This document shows positions 1 to 9,010 of a stretch of DNA of 64,000 bases, in pieces. The position numbers were made by a program, and so were the translations under genes. The notes beneath the pieces were generated by a model, which was not told where the DNA came from, did no database searches, and worked only from the letters and a program-made list of their open reading frames with translations. Every line of letters starts with the position of its first letter. Position 1 is the stretch's first letter. The stretch covers positions 1,736,001-1,800,000 of the forward strand of contig NZ_KI912532.1 in the NCBI RefSeq assembly GCF_000519045.1, written 5' to 3'. The DNA comes from Dechloromonas agitata is5 (lineage in GTDB: Bacteria > Pseudomonadota > Gammaproteobacteria > Burkholderiales > Rhodocyclaceae).

Positions 1-1098
1 CTCGAACAGCACGTAGTCGATCAGCGAGTCGTTCTTGGTGACGCCGACGCGTTCCATGAACAGCTTGAAGCCGTCCGGCGAGTAGCCGCGGCGGCGGGCG
101 CCGACCAGGGTTGGCATGCGCGGGTCGTCCCAGCCGTCGACGTGTTTTTCCTGCACCAGCTGGATCAGCTTGCGCTTGGAGAGCACGATGTAGGTCAGGT
201 TGAGGCGGGAGAATTCGATCTGCTGCGGCAGCGGGCGCTGCAGCAGGCCGCCTTCGGCCAGGCGTTCGAGCAGCCAGTCGTAGAACGGGCGCTGGTCCTC
301 GAACTCCAGCGTGCAGATCGAGTGGGTGATGCACTCCAGCGCATCCTCGATCGGGTGGGCGAAGGTGTACATCGGGTAGATGCACCACTTGTCGCCAGTG
401 TTGTGGTGGGTGGCGTGGCGGATGCGGTAGATGGCCGGGTCGCGCAGGTTGATGTTGGGCGAGGCCATGTCGATCTTGGCGCGCAGGATGTGGGCGCCGT
501 CCGGGAACTCGCCGGTCTGCATGCGCTTGAAGAGGTCCATGTTCTCTTCGACGGTGCGATTGCGGAAGGGGGAATCCTTGCCCGGCTCGGTCAGCGTGCC
601 GCGGTTGGCGCGCATTGCCTCGGCGCTCTGGCTGTCGACGTAGGCGTGGCCGGTGCTGATCAGGTATTCGGCGAAGCGGGCCATCCAGTCGAAGTAGTTG
701 GAGGCCTGGTAGAGGTTGGTTTCGCCGGCCTGTTCCCACGAGCAACCCAGCCACTTCACCGAGTCGATGATGGCGTCGACGTATTCCTGCTCTTCCTTCT
801 CCGGGTTGGTGTCGTCGAAACGCAGGTGGCAGCGACCGCCGTATTGTTCGGCGAGGCCGAAGTTCAACAGGATGGATTTGGCATGGCCAAAGTGCAGGTA
901 ACCGTTCGGCTCGGGCGGGAAACGGGTGCGGATCTTGGCCGGATCGAGCGGTGCGGCGGCATGGTCGGTGGCCGTGCCGGGGCGGCCGGCCCAGCGGCGT
1001 TGCGCGTGCTTGCCGGCGGCGAGGTCGGCCTCGACGATGTTCTTGATGAAATTGGCGGCGGGGGCCGGGGTGTTGGCGGGCTGGTTCGGGCTGCTCAC
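1..1098 (-). CDS. glnS: glutaminyl-tRNA synthetase (3' part outside window)
   Basis: Charges tRNA-Gln with glutamine in the cytosol. The first 366 codons are present; the gene runs off the left edge in frame. Class I signatures are visible: [15 protein letters not shown] at about residues 61-75 (HIGH-type, with Phe for the usual Ile) and VLSKRKL near residue 290 (KMSKS-type). The N-terminus ([16 protein letters not shown]) matches the family, but about 20 extra residues lie between GKH and [10 protein letters not shown] compared with the E. coli enzyme as I recall it. The GTG start at 1098 is chosen because AGAGG sits about 7 nt upstream and the family N-terminus follows directly. It is divergent from crcB, with 68 nt between the two starts. 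Confidence 0.95.
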   Translation of the reverse strand, partial: MSSPNQPANTPAPAANFIKNIVEADLAAGKHAQRRWAGRPGTATDHAAAPLDPAKIRTRFPPEPNGYLHFGHAKSILLNFGLAEQYGGRCHLRFDDTNPEKEEQEYVDAIIDSVKWLGCSWEQAGETNLYQASNYFDWMARFAEYLISTGHAYVDSQSAEAMRANRGTLTEPGKDSPFRNRTVEENMDLFKRMQTGEFPDGAHILRAKIDMASPNINLRDPAIYRIRHATHHNTGDKWCIYPMYTFAHPIEDALECITHSICTLEFEDQRPFYDWLLERLAEGGLLQRPLPQQIEFSRLNLTYIVLSKRKLIQLVQEKHVDGWDDPRMPTLVGARRRGYSPDGFKLFMERVGVTKNDSLIDYVLFE

Positions 1099-1166
1099 GG
1101 TTAAACCTCTTTGATTAAGCGCACTATTTTACCCGCCCGAACGCTGTCAGACAGTAGAATTCGGCC

Positions 1167-1574
1167 ATGTCCGTCCTGCACCTCCTCAGCCCGCTGAATT
1201 TTCTCGCCGTCGGCCTCGGTGCCGCCTTTGGCGCCTGGGCGCGCTGGTTGCTCGGGCTGGCGTTGAATCCCCTCTTCATCGCCCTGCCGCTCGGCACGCT
1301 GGCCGCCAACCTGCTCGGTGGCTACCTGGTCGGTGTGGCGGTTGGCGTGTTCCATCTGAACACGCATTTTCCGCTGGCCTGGAAACTGTTCGCCATCACC
1401 GGCTTCCTTGGCGGTCTGACCACCTTCTCCACCTTCTCGGCTGAAGTCGTCGAACGTCTGCTGGCTGGCCAAGCTGCGCTGGCCATCGGGTTGGCGACGG
1501 TACATCTCGCCGGCTCGCTGCTTGCTACCTACCTCGGCCTGCTCACCGTCGGCGCAACGCGCATCTGGGGCTGA
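1167..1574 (+). CDS. crcB: CrcB/Fluc family fluoride ion channel
   Basis: Small inner-membrane protein of 135 residues that exports fluoride as a dual-topology dimer (family knowledge). Four hydrophobic segments are visible, with the signatures GAAFGAWARW near the N-terminus, GTLAANLLGG in the second helix and GGLTTFSTFS in the third, the last being the fluoride-pore motif. Length is normal. The start at 1167 gives the usual N-terminus; the ribosome-binding site is weak and a possible -10 (TAGAAT, 1155-1160) almost touches the ATG, so the leader may be very short. I see no room for a fluoride riboswitch in the 68 nt between this gene and glnS. Confidence 0.93.
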   Translation: MSVLHLLSPLNFLAVGLGAAFGAWARWLLGLALNPLFIALPLGTLAANLLGGYLVGVAVGVFHLNTHFPLAWKLFAITGFLGGLTTFSTFSAEVVERLLAGQAALAIGLATVHLAGSLLATYLGLLTVGATRIWG

Positions 1575-1584
1575 GCAAAAAAAC

Positions 1585-1607
1585 AGCCTCGCTGCTTGGG
1601 CGAGGCT
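1585..1607 (-). terminator. hairpin with U-tract in minus orientation, downstream of crcB
   Basis: AGCCTCGC (1585-1592) pairs with GCGAGGCT (1600-1607) around a 7-nt loop. Seven A residues at 1577-1583 give a run of U only when read on the minus strand, so the intrinsic-terminator polarity points away from crcB's own direction. It may act weakly both ways; no obvious minus-strand gene feeds into it. Confidence 0.55.
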
Positions 1608-1798
1608 GGTAAAAGGAGGCCGGTTTTTCCGGCATGTCTGAAGCCCCGCCAGCATAGCCGGACCGCTCATGCCTGACCATGTGACCGATTGCCGCAGCCC
1701 GTCCTGTTCGGGCAGAAAGCAAGTTGCAAAGAAACGGAAACATTCGACGCCCACAATGCGCGCCGTTATCTGCCCCAACTCACTATCCGGAGACTTCC

Positions 1799-2053
1799 AT
1801 GCGTTCCTTCCTGGCAACTTCCGCCATTGCGCTCGGCCTGACCGCCTGTGCTACCCAAGCCCCGACCCCCGCCGAAAAGCCGGCCTCTCCGGCCGCAGCT
1901 GCCCCGGCTGCCAAAAAGGCGCCGCAGTGCTGGAACGGCGATGCCGGTGCCTTCCAGGATGTCGGCACCCAGGCCACCATCTCCGGTGTTGTAGTCACCT
2001 GCGAAAAGACCTCGGACGGCAAGAACGCCCAGTGGATGGGCAAGAAGCACTGA
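1799..2053 (+). CDS. small predicted lipoprotein, function unknown
   Basis: An 84-residue protein with a lipoprotein signal peptide: MRSFLATSAIALGLTAC, with lipobox LTAC and the lipidated Cys at residue 17. An Ala/Pro/Lys-rich linker (about residues 18-42) leads to a short C-terminal part with two further Cys (QCWNGDAG..., VVVTCEK) that could form a disulfide. The ATG at 1799 is chosen over an in-frame upstream start at 1724 because it places the signal peptide at the N-terminus and has GGAGA just upstream. I do not recognise the family. Neighbours (crcB, a VF530-type gene) give no functional hint. Confidence 0.75.
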   Translation: MRSFLATSAIALGLTACATQAPTPAEKPASPAAAAPAAKKAPQCWNGDAGAFQDVGTQATISGVVVTCEKTSDGKNAQWMGKKH

Positions 2054-2077
2054 TCGCCGGCACCCCGCCGAGCAGCC

Positions 2078-2101
2078 AGCGCCGCCTGCGGGCGGCGTTG
2101 T
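2078..2101 (+). terminator. possible weak terminator hairpin after the small lipoprotein
   Basis: CGCCGCC (2080-2086) and GGCGGCG (2091-2097) form a 7-bp GC stem with a 4-nt loop, followed by TTGTCATT. The U-run is poor. The remainder of the 268-nt gap up to 2321 holds nothing else I can assign. Confidence 0.4.
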
Positions 2102-2321
2102 CATTGGTATGCCCGGAAATCGTCCCGGTGCCCGGCGTTCACGTTCGGGGGCCTGCCAAAAGGGAGTGGCAGTTGTTGTTTTGACTCAGCGGGCAACCGA
2201 CAGCAACAAAAACAGGTAGCATGCCGCCCCTTCTCTGGCAGACTCGGAGAGGGCGTGGGGACTGTTTTGTCGTCTCTGCGTCTGACGAATTGAACAACCC
2301 CGCGCTCGTTTGGACACCGCC

Positions 2322-2786
2322 ATGACCCAAGATCCCGATTACCAGAACAACCCCTTGCACGGCGTCAGTCTGAAACAGCTCGTGACCGAGATCGCCCAGC
2401 ACTATGGGTTCAAAATCCTCTTTGCCTACCTGAACATCAACTGCTTCGCGAATAACCCGAGCGTCGAGTCCGCCGTCAAGTTCCTGAAAAAGACCGATTG
2501 GGCGCGGGAGAAGGTCGAGGCTTTTTATCTTTACCAGTTCAAGAGCCTACCGCGGGCGTCGGCCGAGCAATTCGAATTGCCGCCGCGCGACCGCATCGTG
2601 CCGGCAGACCAGAAGCCGGGGGCGCCGGCCGAGTTGAGTTTGGAAGATGCCGAACGCCTGCGCGAGAAGCGCGCCAAGAAGGCGGCCTTGCACGACCGTG
2701 CAGCCGTTGCCGGCCGACGAGCCCCGAACACGGCGGGAGCTGCCGCCGTGGACGCTTCTGATCCTTGGGCCAAGTGGAGAAAATAG
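2322..2786 (+). CDS. VF530-type (DUF2132) protein with charged C-terminal extension
   Basis: 154 residues. The N-terminal 70 or so match the VF530 family: NNPLHGVSLKQLVTEI..., ININCF-type core (here LNINCFANNPS) and VKFLKKTDWAREKVE. VF530 proteins are small and have been proposed to bind DNA; the molecular role is not established. Beyond the family domain there is an extra tail of about 80 residues rich in Glu, Lys, Arg and Ala, ending DPWAKWRK. The ATG at 2322 is preferred over a TTG four codons upstream; neither has a good ribosome-binding site. It stands alone between a lipoprotein gene and hrpA. Confidence 0.8.
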   Translation: MTQDPDYQNNPLHGVSLKQLVTEIAQHYGFKILFAYLNINCFANNPSVESAVKFLKKTDWAREKVEAFYLYQFKSLPRASAEQFELPPRDRIVPADQKPGAPAELSLEDAERLREKRAKKAALHDRAAVAGRRAPNTAGAAAVDASDPWAKWRK

Positions 2787-2880
2787 AGGGGGCTGAATGC
2801 CTGGTGGGGTCGTTCTCGCAGTGAGCCTGGAGACGATGGCTGTCCGGGGGGCAAGCGCCGGTTTTGTCCGGGTGGGCGAA

Positions 2881-2886
2881 TATAAT
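2881..2886 (+). promoter_or_regulatory. candidate -10 element of hrpA
   Basis: TATAAT lies only 8 nt before the hrpA ATG, which would give a leader of about 2 nt. No convincing -35 hexamer is found at 16-18 nt upstream, so this is tentative. Confidence 0.3.
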
Positions 2887-2894
2887 GCGGCCCC

Positions 2895-5800
2895 ATGGCT
2901 ACTCCCTCCCGCAAGCGCCTTGCGCATGATGATCTTTCCCCTGATTTCCTGACAGCAGATGCCAAGCGCCTGCGCGGCCTGCAGCGCGAATTGCTGCGGT
3001 CGAGCGGGGAAAAAAAACAAAAACTGCAGGCCGACCTCGGGGCCTTGCTGGCGCAGTCGCAGGCTGCTGTGGCCGCCCGGCGCGACAAGCTGCCTAAGCC
3101 TGAATTCCAGTCCGACCTGCCGGTCAACGAGCGGCGGGCCGACATTGCCGAGCTGATCGCCAAGCACCAGGTCGTGATCGTCTGCGGTGAAACCGGCTCG
3201 GGCAAGACGACGCAATTGCCAAAAATCTGCCTCGACCTCGGCATTGGCGCCCGTGGCCTGATCGGCCACACGCAGCCGCGCCGGCTGGCCGCCCGCTCGG
3301 TGGCGACGCGTCTGGCACAGGAACTGAAGACGCAGGTCGGGGCTGGCGTCGGTGTCAAGATCCGCTTCCATGACAAGACGACGCCGGACAGCTGGGTCAA
3401 GCTGATGACCGACGGCATCCTGCTCGCCGAATCGCAGTCCGATCCTTACCTGAACGCCTACGAGGCGATCATCATCGACGAGGCGCACGAGCGCAGCCTG
3501 AACATCGACTTCCTGCTCGGCTACCTGAAGCAGCTGCTGCCGAAGCGCCCGGACCTGAAGCTGATCATTACCTCGGCGACCATCGACGCCGAGCGTTTTG
3601 CGCAGCACTTCAACGGCGCGCCGGTGATCGAAGTGTCAGGCCGGCTCTACCCGGTCGAGGTGCGCTACCGGCCGGTCGAGGATATCGACAAGCAGGACGA
3701 CGAGCGCGATCTCTACGACGCCATCGTCGATGCCGCCGACGAACTGGCCCGCCTCGGCCCCGGCGATATCCTGGTCTTTTTGCCCGGCGAGCGGGAAATC
3801 CGCGAGGCCGCCGAAGCGCTGCGCAAGCACGCGCTGGCCCGGCCCGGCCTGAGCACGGCGCACGCACCGGAAATCCTGCCCTTGTTCTCGCGCCTGTCGG
3901 CCGGCGAGCAGGACCGCATCTTCAAACCTTCCGGCGGCCAGCGGCGCATCGTGCTGGCGACTAACGTCGCCGAAACCTCGTTGACCGTGCCGGGCATCCG
4001 CTACGTGATCGATACCGGGCTGGCCCGGGTCAAGCGCTACTCCTACCGCAACAAGGTCGAGCAGTTGCAGGTCGAGCCCATTTCGCAGGCCGCGGCGCGC
4101 CAGCGGGCCGGCCGTTGCGGCCGGGTGGCGGCCGGCGTGTGCGTCCGTTTATACGATGAGGCCGATTTCAACGCCCGGGCACCGTTTACCGATCCGGAAA
4201 TCCTGCGGTCCTCGCTGGCCGGCGTCATCCTGCGCATGAAGTCGCTGCGCCTGACCGACGTCGAGACCTTCCCCTTCATCGAGCCGCCGCCGAGCAAGGC
4301 GATCAGCGACGGCTACGCGCTGTTGCAGGAGCTCGGCGCGCTCGACGACGAGAATCGCCTGACCAAGGTCGGCGAGGCGCTGGCCAAACTGCCGCTCGAT
4401 CCGCGCATTGGCCGCATGCTGGTCGCTGCCCGCGACCTCGGCTGCCTGACGGAAGTGCTGATCATCGCCGCCGGGCTATCGACGCAGGACCCGCGCGAAC
4501 GGCCGCAGGAGCGGCAGCAGGCCGCCGACGAAAAGCACAAGCTGTTTGCCGACGAGAAGTCGGAGTTCCTCAGCTGGGTCAAGCTCTGGCAATGGTTCAA
4601 GAATGCCGTCGACCACAAGAAATCGAACAAGTCGCTGGTCGACACCTGCCACGCCCATTTCCTGTCCTACCTGCGCCTGCGCGAGTGGCGCGAGGTACAT
4701 GGCCAGTTGCACGCGATGGTCACCGAGCTGGGCTGGAAGGAAAACGAGATTCCCGGCACCTACGACGCCATCCACATGGCGCTGCTCTCCGGCCTGCTCG
4801 GCAACATCGGCTGCAAGTCCGACGAATCCGGCTACTACCTCGGCGCGCGCGGCATCCGCTACCTGATCCACCCCTCGTCGCCGCTGCAAAAAAAGGCCGG
4901 AAAATGGATCATGGCCGCCGAGATCACCGAGACGACGCGCCTGTTCGGTCGCTGCGTCGCCCGCATCGAAGATGGCTGGATCGAGAAAGTGGGCGCTCAC
5001 CTCATCAAGCGCCAGTACTTCGATCCGCACTGGGAAAAGAAGGCGATGCAGGTCGCCGGCTGGGAGCGGACGACGCTCTACGGTATCGTGATCAACCCCA
5101 AGCGGCGCATCCATTACGGCCCGCTGGCGCCGGCCGAGGCGCGCGAGATTTTCATCCGCCAGGGCCTGGTTGCCGAGGAGATCGACGAGAGTTACGCCAG
5201 GCGCTGGCCCTTCTTCCAGCACAACCAGAAGCAGATCCGCGACATCGAGAAGATCGAGCACAAACAGCGCCGGCAGGACGTGCTGGTCGACGACGAGCTG
5301 ATCTTCGCCTTCTACGACCACATCATCCCGGAAGGCATCCACAACGGCGCCACCTTCGACCATTGGCGCAAGACCGCCGAGCAGGACAACGCCAAGCTGC
5401 TGTTCCTGGCCAAGGACGACCTGATGCGCCACTCGGCGGCCGGCGTGACCACCGAGGCTTTCCCGCATCACCTGAAGGTCGGCGGCGTCGATTACGCGCT
5501 GAGTTACCACTTCGAGCCGGGTTCGCCCAAGGACGGCGTGACGCTGACCTTGCCGCTGGCGCAACTGAACCAGATTCCGGCGCTGCGCATGGAGTGGCTG
5601 GTCCCCGGGCTGTTGAAGGAAAAACTGGTGCAGCTGATCAAGACGCTGCCGCAGAAAATCCGCGCCAAGCTGGTGCCGGTGCCGGAGTTCGTCGACGAGT
5701 TCATCGCCGCTACGGCCGGCAACGACAAGAAGATGAACGCCGGGCTGATCCCGCCGCTGATCGACTACATCCTCGAAGCGCGCGGCCTGAATGCCCGCGG

Positions 5801-6842
5801 CTGGGCGGTGACGCCAGACGCCTTCCGGCCCGACGCGCTGCCGCCGCATTTCTCGATGAACTACAAGCTGATCGACGAACATGGGCGGCAGCTGGACATG
5901 AACCGCAGCCTGGTCGCCCTGCGCGGCGAGTGGGGTAAGGAAGCCAAGGAGGAATTCGCCGAGCTGCACGAAACGCCGTCCGAATACACCAACCTGACCG
6001 ACTGGACCTTCGGCGAATTGCCAGAACTGATGGAGGTGCCGGTCGGCAAGCAGACGGTGATCGGCTACCCGGCGCTGGTCGATGACGGCGAGACGGTCAG
6101 TCTGAAGGTCTTCGATTCGGCCGAGGAGGCCGCCGAGACGCACCGCAAGGGCCTGGCCCGGTTGTTCATGTTGCAGTTCCGCGAGCAGGTGAAGTACTTC
6201 GACAAGAACGTGCCGGGCATGAGCCAGATGGGCATGCAGTTCATGGCCTTGGGGACGACCGACGAACTGAAGCGACAGATCGTCGACCTGACCTTCGAGC
6301 GCGCCTGCCTGACCGAACCGCTGCCGACCACGCTGGAAGCCTTCAAGGCGCGCTGTGGCGAAGCCAAGGCGCGGCTGGGTCTGATCATGCAGGAGGTTTG
6401 CCGGCTGGTTGGCGCGATCCTGACCGAATGGCAGGTGGTGACCAAGAAGCTGCCGGCCTTCAAGGCGCAGGCGGCGGTGGTCGCCGACATCGAGGCGCAG
6501 TTGAAGCGGCTGGTGAGCAAGAACTTCGTCGTCGCGACACCTTTTGAGCGCCTGCAACATTTCCCGCGCTACCTGAAGGCGATCGGCGTGCGGCTCGACA
6601 AGCTGAAGGCGAACCCGGGGCGCGATGCCCAGTCGATGGCCGACTACGCCAAGCTATGGACCAACTACGAGCGCCGGGCGCTGCAACTGGCCAAGATGGG
6701 CGCGGTCGATCCGCAGGTCGAGCAGTTCCGCTGGCTGCTCGAAGAATTGCGTGTCGGGCTGTTCGCGCAGGAACTCCGGACGCCGGTGCCGGTCTCGGTC
6801 AAACGTCTGGAAAAACAATGGGAGGGCATCAAGCATGGGTGA
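2895..6842 (+). CDS. hrpA: ATP-dependent RNA helicase HrpA (DEAH box)
   Basis: A full-length 1315-residue DEAH/RHA helicase, the normal size for HrpA. Motif I GETGSGKTT is at residues 98-106, motif II DEAH at 195-198, motif III SAT at 227-229 and motif VI QRAGRCGR further on. The HA2/OB-fold region and the long HrpA-specific C-terminal domain follow. In E. coli HrpA acts on fimbrial mRNA processing and rescues stalled ribosomes (family knowledge). The ATG at 2895 gives the usual basic N-terminus. An A8 run at 3010-3017 falls inside the Glu-Lys-Lys codons, with the frame intact. The stop overlaps the start of the next gene by 8 nt, suggesting translational coupling. Confidence 0.97.
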   Translation: MATPSRKRLAHDDLSPDFLTADAKRLRGLQRELLRSSGEKKQKLQADLGALLAQSQAAVAARRDKLPKPEFQSDLPVNERRADIAELIAKHQVVIVCGETGSGKTTQLPKICLDLGIGARGLIGHTQPRRLAARSVATRLAQELKTQVGAGVGVKIRFHDKTTPDSWVKLMTDGILLAESQSDPYLNAYEAIIIDEAHERSLNIDFLLGYLKQLLPKRPDLKLIITSATIDAERFAQHFNGAPVIEVSGRLYPVEVRYRPVEDIDKQDDERDLYDAIVDAADELARLGPGDILVFLPGEREIREAAEALRKHALARPGLSTAHAPEILPLFSRLSAGEQDRIFKPSGGQRRIVLATNVAETSLTVPGIRYVIDTGLARVKRYSYRNKVEQLQVEPISQAAARQRAGRCGRVAAGVCVRLYDEADFNARAPFTDPEILRSSLAGVILRMKSLRLTDVETFPFIEPPPSKAISDGYALLQELGALDDENRLTKVGEALAKLPLDPRIGRMLVAARDLGCLTEVLIIAAGLSTQDPRERPQERQQAADEKHKLFADEKSEFLSWVKLWQWFKNAVDHKKSNKSLVDTCHAHFLSYLRLREWREVHGQLHAMVTELGWKENEIPGTYDAIHMALLSGLLGNIGCKSDESGYYLGARGIRYLIHPSSPLQKKAGKWIMAAEITETTRLFGRCVARIEDGWIEKVGAHLIKRQYFDPHWEKKAMQVAGWERTTLYGIVINPKRRIHYGPLAPAEAREIFIRQGLVAEEIDESYARRWPFFQHNQKQIRDIEKIEHKQRRQDVLVDDELIFAFYDHIIPEGIHNGATFDHWRKTAEQDNAKLLFLAKDDLMRHSAAGVTTEAFPHHLKVGGVDYALSYHFEPGSPKDGVTLTLPLAQLNQIPALRMEWLVPGLLKEKLVQLIKTLPQKIRAKLVPVPEFVDEFIAATAGNDKKMNAGLIPPLIDYILEARGLNARGWAVTPDAFRPDALPPHFSMNYKLIDEHGRQLDMNRSLVALRGEWGKEAKEEFAELHETPSEYTNLTDWTFGELPELMEVPVGKQTVIGYPALVDDGETVSLKVFDSAEEAAETHRKGLARLFMLQFREQVKYFDKNVPGMSQMGMQFMALGTTDELKRQIVDLTFERACLTEPLPTTLEAFKARCGEAKARLGLIMQEVCRLVGAILTEWQVVTKKLPAFKAQAAVVADIEAQLKRLVSKNFVVATPFERLQHFPRYLKAIGVRLDKLKANPGRDAQSMADYAKLWTNYERRALQLAKMGAVDPQVEQFRWLLEELRVGLFAQELRTPVPVSVKRLEKQWEGIKHG

Positions 6843-7569
6843 TGTCATGCTGGCGCTGGCGCGCACCTTCGCCTCACTGCGCCAAGGCAAGGTCTGGCTC
6901 TATGTGCTGACCCCGGCACTGTTCTCGCTGCTGCTCTCCATCGGCCTTGCCGTTTGGGTGCTGGGCGCTGTCGTGCAGCAAATGATGGAATACCCGCCGA
7001 TGACCTTGCTCGTCGGCTGGGGGCTGGTCTGGCTGGCCAACATCTTGGCTTACCTGGGGGGCTGGATGGCGATCTTTGCCATCGCCTACCTGACGGCCTC
7101 GCTGCTCGCCGCCGTCGTCATCCTGCCGCTGATCCTCAATCATCTGTCGGCCAGCGAGTACCGCGACGTGGCGGCCATGGGCAAGGACAGCTTCGTGGCG
7201 GCAGCCATGAACAGCCTGGTTGCGTCGGTCGTTTTTGTGCTGGCTTGGGTGGCAACCATCCCGCTCTGGCTGATTCCCGGCTTCTCGCTGCTCATCCCCC
7301 TGTTGCTGATGGGCTGGCTGAACCGCCGTACCTTTGCCTACGACGCGCTGTCGATGCACGCCACGGAGAGCGAATGGCAGGCCATCCGCCGCGACCAGAA
7401 AACGCCGCTCTTCATGCTCGGCCTGACCATGGCCCTGCTTGCCCATATCCCGGTCATCGGCTTGCTGGTGCCGGCGCTGGCGGCGCTATCATTCGTCCAT
7501 TACGGGCTGGAGGCCCTGCGCCGCTCGCGCGGCGGCGCGCTGGTCACTATCGAGGGAGAACGTGTATGA
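6835..7569 (+). CDS. EI24-domain (CysZ-like) membrane protein
   Basis: 244 residues with at least five hydrophobic helices, starting RQGKVWLYVLTPALFSLLLS and ending with a hydrophobic hairpin before GLEALRRSRGG. The layout matches the EI24/CysZ superfamily; CysZ itself conducts sulfate, but I cannot assign that substrate here because no cysteine genes are near. The ATG at 6835 has GGGAGG 9 nt upstream; a second ATG at 6847 is possible. It overlaps hrpA by 8 nt, and its stop overlaps the next start as ATGA, so three genes form one transcription unit. Confidence 0.85.
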   Translation: MGDVMLALARTFASLRQGKVWLYVLTPALFSLLLSIGLAVWVLGAVVQQMMEYPPMTLLVGWGLVWLANILAYLGGWMAIFAIAYLTASLLAAVVILPLILNHLSASEYRDVAAMGKDSFVAAAMNSLVASVVFVLAWVATIPLWLIPGFSLLIPLLLMGWLNRRTFAYDALSMHATESEWQAIRRDQKTPLFMLGLTMALLAHIPVIGLLVPALAALSFVHYGLEALRRSRGGALVTIEGERV

Positions 7570-8330
7570 GCCGTACCTTTGGCGCCATCATCATTGGCGA
7601 CGAAATCCTGTCCGGCAAGCGGCAGGACAAGCACTTCGCCAAAATTGCCGAAATGCTCGGTGCGCGCGGCCTGCGCCTGAGCTGGGTGGAATACCTGGGC
7701 GACGACCGCCAACGCCTGACCGAGACCTTCAAGCGCACGATGGCCGCTGGCGACGTGGTGTTCTCCTGCGGCGGCATCGGCAATACGCCGGACGACCACA
7801 CCCGGCAGGCGGCCGCTGCAGCGCTTGGTGTCGGGCTGGAATTGCATGCTGAAGCGTTCGAGGATCTGAAGATCCGTTTTGCCGGCGAGGAGATCACCGA
7901 CCAGCGCAAGCTGCTGGTCACTTTCCCGCAAGGGGTGAAGATGATTCCCAATCCCTTCAACCGCATCGCCGGTTTCATGGCCAACGAGCATTACTTCGTG
8001 CCGGGCTTCCCGCAGATGGCGCACCCGATGATCGAGTGGGTGCTCGACACCTTCTACAAGAGCGAATTCCAGCCGGTCGCCGATACCATCGAGAAGGCCT
8101 TCCTGCTCACCGGCCCGACCGCCTACGAGAGCGCGCTGCTCGACCTGATGGAGCGCATCGTCGCCGTCTACCCGACCTTGCGGCTGTTCTCGCTGCCGTC
8201 GCTGGTCGGCAAGGAGCGCAAGCATCTGGAACTCGGCGTCGAGGGGGCTCCGGCCTTGGTCGACAAGGCGATGGAGGAGATTCGCCTTGAGGTCGAGCGG
8301 CGCGGCATTACCTGGGTCTGGCGGCCGTAG
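7566..8330 (+). CDS. CinA-N-like / molybdopterin-binding-fold protein
   Basis: 254 residues with the MoCF (MoaB/CinA-N) fold. The signature IIIGDEILSGKRQDKH is at residues 8-23, and SCGGIGNTPDDHTRQA replaces the usual TGGLGPTPDD loop. Proteins of this length lack the C-terminal CinA amidase (PncC) domain and are usually annotated competence/damage-inducible protein A; their biochemical role is unsettled. The start overlaps the preceding stop (ATGA) and has GGGAG upstream. It is the last gene of the hrpA unit and is followed by a strong bidirectional terminator. Confidence 0.85.
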   Translation: MSRTFGAIIIGDEILSGKRQDKHFAKIAEMLGARGLRLSWVEYLGDDRQRLTETFKRTMAAGDVVFSCGGIGNTPDDHTRQAAAAALGVGLELHAEAFEDLKIRFAGEEITDQRKLLVTFPQGVKMIPNPFNRIAGFMANEHYFVPGFPQMAHPMIEWVLDTFYKSEFQPVADTIEKAFLLTGPTAYESALLDLMERIVAVYPTLRLFSLPSLVGKERKHLELGVEGAPALVDKAMEEIRLEVERRGITWVWRP

Positions 8331-8354
8331 TTTTTTGCGCCCCCCCCCAAAAGC

Positions 8355-8385
8355 AAAAGCCCGCTGCAAAGCGGGCTTTCTTTTG
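8355..8385. terminator. bidirectional intrinsic terminator
   Basis: AAAGCCCGC (8356-8364) pairs perfectly with GCGGGCTTT (8371-8379) around the 6-nt loop TGCAAA, followed by CTTTT on the plus strand and preceded by AAAA for the minus strand. It separates the convergent hrpA unit and phasin genes. A run of nine C (8340-8348) lies just before it. Confidence 0.88.
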
Positions 8386-8400
8386 CCGGAGCGCGGTGAA

Positions 8401-8970
8401 TTACTTGGCGGCGGCCTTCTTGGCGGCGGCCGCGGTGGCGCTCTTCTTGGCCGGTGCGGCAACCTGGGAGGCTGCTTGCAGGTTGGCTTCGGCGATATCC
8501 GACAGTTGCTTGGCCATCGAGGTCATCTGGTCGAAGGCCTTGGTCGAGGCGCCGAGCATGGACTGCATCGTGGCGGCGAACACGTCGCCACCGACCGGTG
8601 CGGAGGCCTTGGCTTTCTCGACGGCGGTTTCGGCTGTCTTGGTGAAGGTGCTGTACTGGGCTTCCATGACCGAGGTGATTTCCTTCTGCATTTCGGAAAC
8701 CAGGTCATAGACGCTGCGTGAGTAGCTCATCAGCTTATCGACGTTCGGCTGGGCCAGTTCGCTGTTCAGCTTGGCGACTTCGTTGGCATCCTTGGCCGAC
8801 AACAGTTGCTGGGCGTTGGCAACCGTGTTGTTGAAGAACTCGCGGGAGGCCGCCATGTTCAGGGCGGTCAGGCGCTCGACACCGTTGAAGGCGGTACGCA
8901 TCAGGGCCATCATGACTTCGGCGTTGGCTTTCTGGGCGGCGGTCAGTTGTTCGATATTCGGGTTGCTCAT
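8401..8970 (-). CDS. phaP: phasin family protein (second copy)
   Basis: Phasins coat polyhydroxyalkanoate granules in the cytoplasm. This 189-residue protein has an amphipathic alpha-helical phasin_2-type body (EQLTAAQKANAEVMMAL..., YSRSVYDLVSEMQKEITSVMEAQYS) and a Lys/Ala-rich C-terminal tail (AAPAKKSATAAAAKKAAAK). The ATG at 8970 is chosen because GGAG lies 6 nt upstream; an adjacent ATG at 8973 would be too close. It lies downstream of and is related to the phasin at 9047-9604 (shared AQPNV.K...YSRSVY), so the pair looks like a tandem duplication. Confidence 0.93.
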   Translation of the reverse strand: MSNPNIEQLTAAQKANAEVMMALMRTAFNGVERLTALNMAASREFFNNTVANAQQLLSAKDANEVAKLNSELAQPNVDKLMSYSRSVYDLVSEMQKEITSVMEAQYSTFTKTAETAVEKAKASAPVGGDVFAATMQSMLGASTKAFDQMTSMAKQLSDIAEANLQAASQVAAPAKKSATAAAAKKAAAK

Positions 8971-9010
8971 CATCTTCTCCAGTTCGTGTTTGCAGGCGTG
9001 GATGAAACAA

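Noticed and set aside
142..1104. 320-codon plus-strand frame at the left edge
   Set aside because: Shadow of glnS, whose minus-strand product carries class I synthetase motifs.
1099..1166. Fluoride riboswitch upstream of crcB
   Set aside because: The 68-nt gap to glnS shows none of the fluoride-aptamer consensus I know; only a small CTGTC-A-GACAG palindrome (1144-1154) is present.
3010..3017. A8 run in hrpA as a programmed frameshift site
   Set aside because: The zero frame continues for 1270 more residues with all helicase motifs and neither alternative frame is long or conserved here.
4476..6560. 694-codon open frame on the minus strand opposite hrpA
   Set aside because: Pure shadow of a high-GC helicase gene: composition is Gln/Arg/Leu/His-rich with no recognisable domain, and hrpA itself is intact throughout.
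8340..8348. Run of nine C as a phase-variable tract
   Set aside because: It lies after the stop codon of the CinA-like gene and outside any promoter, so length change would have no evident effect; could also be a sequencing-sensitive spot.
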